From: Acidobacteriota bacterium
GTDB lineage: Bacteria > Acidobacteriota > Vicinamibacteria > Vicinamibacterales > 2-12-FULL-66-21
Assembly: GCA_003222675.1 (NCBI GenBank)
Contig: QHWT01000090.1
Span: 1 to 64,000 of the forward strand
Direction: 5' to 3'
DNA length: 64,000 nt
Shown here: positions 60,001-64,000 of the stretch, in pieces
Numbering within the stretch: the first letter of the stretch is position 1
Layout: each line of letters begins with the position of its first letter
The notes under the pieces: generated by a model
Told to the model about the DNA's origin: nothing
The model's input: only the letters and a program-made list of their open reading frames with translations
Database searches by the model: none
Made by a program: the position numbers and the translations under genes

Positions 60001-63000
60001 TTCTGGCTGCAGCGACCGACGTCCCCGACATCTGCCGCCGGCACGCTCGTCACGCTCAACGACACCGCGCCAATCGATCACATCTGGAATTTCGCGGCGG
60101 TAGAGATCGTTCCGGCCGCCACATCGACAAAGGCGCTCCCGACGATCTCATGGCCGACGCCCGCCGAGATCGTGAAGGGCACGCCGCTCGGTCCAGCGCA
60201 GTTGAAGGCGACGGCGACGGTCCCCGGCACCTTCGTCTATTCGCCGGCTGCCGGCACGGTGCTGAACGCCGGCAACGGCCAGACGTTATCCGTCACGTTC
60301 AATCCCTCGGATACCTCGACGTATCAGTCGACGACGGCGACCGTGCTGCTGAACGTGCTGGCCTCCGGGCCGACGGTGACATGGAATGCGCCGGCGCCCA
60401 TCAACGTCAGCAGCGCGCTGAGCGCAACGGAGTTGAACGCGACCGCCGATGTCCCGGGCACGTTCATCTACACACCGCCTTCGGGAACGCTTCTTCCGCT
60501 CGGACTGCAGACGTTGACGCTGACGTTCACGCCAACGAACGTTGCGTTCTTGCCCATCACGAAGACCGTGCCATTGACGGTCGTCAAGCGGAAGCCTGTT
60601 ATCACGTGGGCGACGCCGGCGAACATCACGCCTGGAACGCCGCTGAGCGCGACGCAGTTGAATGCGACTGCCGACGTGCCGGGCACGTTCGTCTACTCGC
60701 CGGTCGCCGGCATCGTGCTGCCGGCCGGCCCGGGACAGAAGCTCTCCGTGACGTTCACGCCGACCGATCTCCTCAATATGGAGACGGCGACCGCGTCCGT
60801 CGCTATCACAGTGGTTGCCGCGGGCGGGCCGGCGCCGACGCCGGCGCCCGTCAAAATTGGAACGACCATCGCCGGATCGTGGAAAGACGCGACAGGGCAC
60901 TCCGGGCAGTCGCACCTGGTGTTCTCGCCGAATACAAACCGGTGGTGGCTGTTTACGCTGTCGTCTGCACACGACAGCGTCGGCGATCGAACGGTACAGA
61001 GCTACGTCAGCAGCGGGCCCGATCTCTCTACAGCGACGTGGAGTGCGGCTGGCGCAAGTCCGAACCTGGGCAAAGCGCCGAGCGCGACGGACGGTCCGCT
61101 GGCAGGCGGCCGGTCGCTGGGTCTCACGATCCGAACGATCGGCTCTGTAGATTACGTCCACGTCTTCGTCTCCGGCGCATCCGATGGTCAGCAATCGTCG
61201 AACGGCCACATCCGCGCGCAGCTTGGGGCGGGGTCAATCACGTGGGGCGCCTGGGACAACCCTGGATCGCCCAACACCGCGTCACAGTGGCAGGGACCGC
61301 CCGGGACGGGCGGCACCGGGCAGGCCTCGCATACGCCCTGGGGCAATTCTGTCGGCATCTCGACGGGCGGCTTCATCCATCATTTCAGCACGACGATGGA
61401 TCAGGAGGTCGACTGCGCTGTCGGTCGATCGACGAACGCTGACACGACCGCTACATGGACGAATGGCTTTGGCAAGAACGTGAGTCCCACCGGCGTTGCG
61501 GGCACCTCACCCCCGAACACGACGGCCGTCATCGACAAGACGATGGTGAACGAGTGCAAGGTGCTGACGTTCGCGCCGCTCGCGTCGGACGTGATGCTGG
61601 CCGTCTACGGCAACGGCTTCTTCCCGCAACCGCAGATAAACAACCTGCGCTACCAAAGGTCAGGGACCGGAGCCAACGCAGGCACCTGGACCAACATTTC
61701 GGCTTCTACAGGCGGGGGCGACGGGAACGTTTTCGGTGGTACGGCAACCATCGATCAGAACGACTGGGCTCTGGTGGCGGTCAGCACGACCACCATCTAC
61801 ACGTTCCGTGCGAAGGCGAACGGCTCAGGACTCGATGGTGTCAAGTACAACACCGGTAGCAACAACTGGTCTGCGCTCACCGGCCAGTCCGCGCCGCCGT
61901 CCTTCGGCACCGGTCAGTCGTTCAAGTCCGGCGGCGGATTGTTCGGTGCAACCGACGGGGCGAATGTCTGGTTGTTCGCGATCAACAGCAGTGACAGCGC
62001 AAACTCGATCCTGTTCACGAAGTTCAACGGCTCCTCGTGGACGTCGTGGGCGGTCGTTCCCGGCACGAACACCGGCACACACACGCGCAACTTCATCGCC
62101 GGCTACCGGACGCTCAGCAGCAGCCAAGTCGGCCTGGCGTGGACGGAGGGCACGAGCACCGTCGACGTGTTCACGATCTCGCTGAACACCGGTGGCGCGA
62201 CGGGGCCAACACCGGTCACGGTCGCGCTGACGGCGCCACTGAATGGATCTTCAGTATCGGGAGCCACCACTGTCAGTGCCACCGCATCGTCGACAGCCGG
62301 CACCATCTCCGGCGTGCAGTTTCTGCTGGACGGCGTCAATCTCGGGGCCGAGGTCCTCACCAGCCCGTATTCGATTTCGTGGGACACCACGACTGCCGCT
62401 GGCGGTACGCATTTCCTCACGGCGGTCGCTCGGGACAATACTGGTGCGACCGGATTCGCGAACACGAGGACGGTCAGCGTCGATACTGCCGCGCCGACGG
62501 TGTCGATGACGGCGCCCGCGAACGGCGACACGGTGACTGGAACCAGCGTCGACGTCGCCGCGAACGCGTCGGACGATATCGGCGTGGCCGGCGTGCAGTT
62601 CCTGCTCGATGGCGCGCCGCTCGGCCCGGAAGTGACCGCGCTGCCATACGCGATCAATTGGGACTCGACGACCGCGGCCAACGGCCAGCACACGCTCGCT
62701 GCGCGCGCGCGCGACGCCGCAGGGCGGCAGACGACATCGGCGGCGGTGATCGTCACCACTACCGCGAACCGGCTGACACCGACGATCACGTGGGCGACAC
62801 CGCCGGCCATCGCGTACGGCACGGCACTCGGCCCGACGCAGTTCAACGCGACAGCGAGCGTGCCAGGAACTTTCGTGTACTCACCTGCAGCCGGCACCGT
62901 GCTGGGCGTGGGGACCGGCCAACCACTGTCGGTCTCGTTCACTCCAACCGACACGACGACGTACACGACCGCCGCGTCGAACGTGTCGATCACGGTGACA

Positions 63001-64000
63001 AAGGGCGCGCCGACAATCACCTGGCCGGCGCCCGCTGACAGCTTCTACGGGACGACGCTCAGCTCGGTGCAGCTGAACGCAGCAGCGAATGTGCCGGGGA
63101 CGTTTGCGTACACTCCGGCCGTAGGAACGCTCCTGTCTGCCGGGACGGGGCAGACGTTGTCAGTGACGTTCACGCCCGCTGACACCACGAACTACGACGT
63201 GGTCACGGCGTCTGTCGCGATCAGTGTCTTCAAAGCCACGCCGACGATCACCTGGGCGGCGCCGGCCGCCATTGGCTTCGGTACAGTGTTGAGCAACGTT
63301 CAATTGAACGCGACGGCAAACGTGAGAGGGACATTTGCGTACTTGCCGGCGGCGGGTGCGGTGCTCGCGCCCGGTGTTCAGACGCTGTCGGTGACGTTCA
63401 CGCCGGCCGACACCACGAACTACAACGGCGCGACCAGCAGTGTCGCCCTGACGGTGCTGAAGGGGACGCCGGACATTACGTGGTCCGCGCCGGCAGCCAT
63501 CGTCTATGGGACCGCACTGGGGCCGATCCAGCTCAATGCGACGAGCACGGTTCCTGGGAGTTTTGCCTATACCCCGACAGCGGGAACGGTGTTGCCGGCT
63601 GGTGCGCACACGCTGTCGGCCACGTTCACCCCCGCAGATCCGAGGAGTTACGACAGTGCGGCGGCAAGCGTAGCGGTTACGGTGAACAAGGCGACGCCGC
63701 CGATTACGTGGCCGACGCCCGCGGATATCGTTTACGGCACCGCGCTGAGTGCGACGCACCTGAATGCCACGTCGACCGTCGAGGGGACATTTGCCTATAG
63801 CCCCGCGATCGGTGCCCTGCTGAACGCCGGAGCGGCGCAGACGCTCTCGGTCACGTTCATGCCGACGGATGCGGTGAATTACACCACGGCGACGCAGACC
63901 GTCAGCATCAATGTGCTGAAGGCCACGTCCACGATCACGTGGCCTGCGCCGGCGGATATTACCTATGGCACCGCGTTGAGCGCAGCGCAGTTGAATGCGA
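57043..64000 (+). CDS. Giant secreted multi-domain protein with Ig/MBG-like repeats (incomplete at window end)
   Basis: One frame stays open from GTG 57043 to the window edge, at least 2,319 codons. A signal peptide (LASSVLAALIFIFFAASQALA) is followed by a roughly 690-residue N-terminal module (RWPDGSIRFAIV ... helical toroid-like part with WEQTYLAWAIDRANRHG) resembling polysaccharide lyase/exo-lyase proteins. Then come an Ig-like domain (about 59215-59480), a sandwich domain (59500-60120), three 76-residue repeats, a propeller-like region (60840-62200), two Ig domains (VQFLLDGVNLG, VQFLLDGAPLG), and at least six more 76-residue repeats. It is probably a surface or extracellular carbohydrate-active or adhesive protein. 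GGCGGAAG precedes the GTG. Confidence 0.85.
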   Translation, partial: MSDSSATRIGDSGRAHTRTRLASSVLAALIFIFFAASQALAQPTFPTVVLTRGWVTFGQAMPQGVAQSGLRVGSLPTQTDVKNRWPDGSIRFAIVTVNVPSTGNYSITPVSISTGTLTPTIPSASAAFNIGGVTYTATLPATPSTDTWLSGPLVNEWRSVVAPVSGATDLPHPFLRVIFDTRVYNDGTARVDFTAENVLDLTGATAITYDVTLTVNGTPVFSKTAVQHFYLTRWRKTFTLGPTVFATITPDMTPFNASGALPPYLSIVRNRVDTILTPASYEILGTGALDTDMSAHGGRGSLAPYPDWTARYLVYRDPAQRSFVLANGDLAGSWPVHVREAETSLTTGVGSGRFISLNQRPTIWYDQRAQGAAVDFIKGLPLPIREYTALCPAPPAVPTPGCQQVPAGQTRLIPDNAHQPALAYVPYLLTGDRYYADEMMFWADYALLRTYNGDGVRGSLGILASNEVRGFGWALRNIADAAAYHPDAAVRSYLSDKVANNLLWLDNYANSQDPIANPLKLLWPGYRPEAGFVSLWEQTYLAWAIDRANRHGFTGGLAHRDAIASLNLKLFSSEPIWPRETVVQSPTTLPDGTVVPAGTVLTWSMPYLIGYGTNPSPGVFTYNKTLADVWTQTNNLSLQRNFAGFYGPEARLNLMMGIEAGWSGAQNAYDYLWPFIGVNNFWGSSAAPVPDLAERAGWAVDFYPAVGASPPPPPPPAETPAPAQLLTPAAGATFSSSAQSFTWTAGIGVTGFKIDLGTTQGSTNLYAGVETQAQSALVTGLPINGSPVWARLSSRINGVFQFIDYSFTSYTAPLPPPTPVPLAARVVGIGDGNSTVQTPPFNTLAGDLLVAFVSSSGLNLVPETMVVAGGSLTWTLVTRANTQNGVSEIWTATTPTAHTGITVSSTHATSLTDQSLVVIAFSGAAGMGASARANGATGGPSVSLTTTKAGSFVYGVGNDWNGAVPRTLPPDQIMVHEVLGTTNGDTFWLQRPTSPTSAAGTLVTLNDTAPIDHIWNFAAVEIVPAATSTKALPTISWPTPAEIVKGTPLGPAQLKATATVPGTFVYSPAAGTVLNAGNGQTLSVTFNPSDTSTYQSTTATVLLNVLASGPTVTWNAPAPINVSSALSATELNATADVPGTFIYTPPSGTLLPLGLQTLTLTFTPTNVAFLPITKTVPLTVVKRKPVITWATPANITPGTPLSATQLNATADVPGTFVYSPVAGIVLPAGPGQKLSVTFTPTDLLNMETATASVAITVVAAGGPAPTPAPVKIGTTIAGSWKDATGHSGQSHLVFSPNTNRWWLFTLSSAHDSVGDRTVQSYVSSGPDLSTATWSAAGASPNLGKAPSATDGPLAGGRSLGLTIRTIGSVDYVHVFVSGASDGQQSSNGHIRAQLGAGSITWGAWDNPGSPNTASQWQGPPGTGGTGQASHTPWGNSVGISTGGFIHHFSTTMDQEVDCAVGRSTNADTTATWTNGFGKNVSPTGVAGTSPPNTTAVIDKTMVNECKVLTFAPLASDVMLAVYGNGFFPQPQINNLRYQRSGTGANAGTWTNISASTGGGDGNVFGGTATIDQNDWALVAVSTTTIYTFRAKANGSGLDGVKYNTGSNNWSALTGQSAPPSFGTGQSFKSGGGLFGATDGANVWLFAINSSDSANSILFTKFNGSSWTSWAVVPGTNTGTHTRNFIAGYRTLSSSQVGLAWTEGTSTVDVFTISLNTGGATGPTPVTVALTAPLNGSSVSGATTVSATASSTAGTISGVQFLLDGVNLGAEVLTSPYSISWDTTTAAGGTHFLTAVARDNTGATGFANTRTVSVDTAAPTVSMTAPANGDTVTGTSVDVAANASDDIGVAGVQFLLDGAPLGPEVTALPYAINWDSTTAANGQHTLAARARDAAGRQTTSAAVIVTTTANRLTPTITWATPPAIAYGTALGPTQFNATASVPGTFVYSPAAGTVLGVGTGQPLSVSFTPTDTTTYTTAASNVSITVTKGAPTITWPAPADSFYGTTLSSVQLNAAANVPGTFAYTPAVGTLLSAGTGQTLSVTFTPADTTNYDVVTASVAISVFKATPTITWAAPAAIGFGTVLSNVQLNATANVRGTFAYLPAAGAVLAPGVQTLSVTFTPADTTNYNGATSSVALTVLKGTPDITWSAPAAIVYGTALGPIQLNATSTVPGSFAYTPTAGTVLPAGAHTLSATFTPADPRSYDSAAASVAVTVNKATPPITWPTPADIVYGTALSATHLNATSTVEGTFAYSPAIGALLNAGAAQTLSVTFMPTDAVNYTTATQTVSINVLKATSTITWPAPADITYGTALSAAQLNA
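60130..64000 (+). repeat. Nine Ig/MBG-like protein repeats of about 76 residues
   Basis: Unit consensus PTITWPTPADIxYGTALS, then QLNATAxVPGTFxYSPAAG and LSVTFTPTDTTNY. Copies begin near 60138, 60361, 60589, then after an interruption at about 62770, 63001, 63232, 63460, 63688 and 63919. DNA identity among the second group is high, so recent expansion is likely. Confidence 0.9.

Overview
The window looks like a GC-rich chromosomal segment of a Gram-negative, soil-type bacterium, most likely Acidobacteriota of the Vicinamibacteria kind. This is an inference from gene content: a MacB/FtsX-like permease of the acidobacterial duplicated type, outer-membrane proteins with a carboxypeptidase-regulatory-like N-terminus, GH13/GH63 enzymes, a secreted S8 peptidase, and very many short intergenic repeats. 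No rRNA, tRNA, phage or CRISPR was recognised.

Layout. 1-2.1 kb: repeats, a small acidic protein and a broken GH13 glycosidase. 2-11 kb: a redox cluster with a secreted pentaheme cytochrome (minus strand), then on the plus strand a NuoE-NuoF fusion, a NuoG-like Fe-S protein carrying two cyclic-nucleotide-binding domains, a five-TM di-heme-like membrane protein, a membrane-anchored decaheme cytochrome and a glucose-dehydrogenase-type MDR enzyme. 11-16.3 kb: a decayed permease, an S8 peptidase and an HD-GYP/GAF membrane protein. 16.4-22.4 kb: a second decaheme cytochrome fused to an LVIVD beta-propeller, behind a predicted outer-membrane barrel. Together with the 3.7-9.8 kb genes these could route electrons from NADH across the inner membrane and out through the outer membrane; this is the most interesting hypothesis in the window. 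22.4-28.9 kb: GH63 glucosidase, an aquaporin fused to a cyclic-nucleotide-binding domain, an MBL-fold hydrolase and a tandem GlcG/HbpS-like protein.

28.9-35.5 kb is a decay zone: broken caspase-like, truA, DUF1259 and other genes lie between intact pcm, a methyltransferase, ridA and a degenerate receiver domain. It includes a 199-bp inverted repeat that exactly replaces the middle of truA. 35.5-45.4 kb: M16 peptidase, sodium:solute symporter, ABC permease and a beta-helix protein. 45.5-51 kb: a copper island (CopA, a BNR protein, a small metal-locus protein, MerR with a 20-bp-spacer promoter, and a broken outer-membrane protein). 51-57 kb: SPFH protein, sortase, an ABM-like protein, CutC, a PQQ-type sugar dehydrogenase and a Tat-exported sugar isomerase-like protein. 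From 57,043 to the window end one uninterrupted frame encodes a giant secreted protein with at least nine Ig/MBG-like repeats.

A recurring theme is repeat DNA: 7-bp tandem units, 58-bp palindromes and longer palindromic elements. Several copies lie in frame inside the redox genes.
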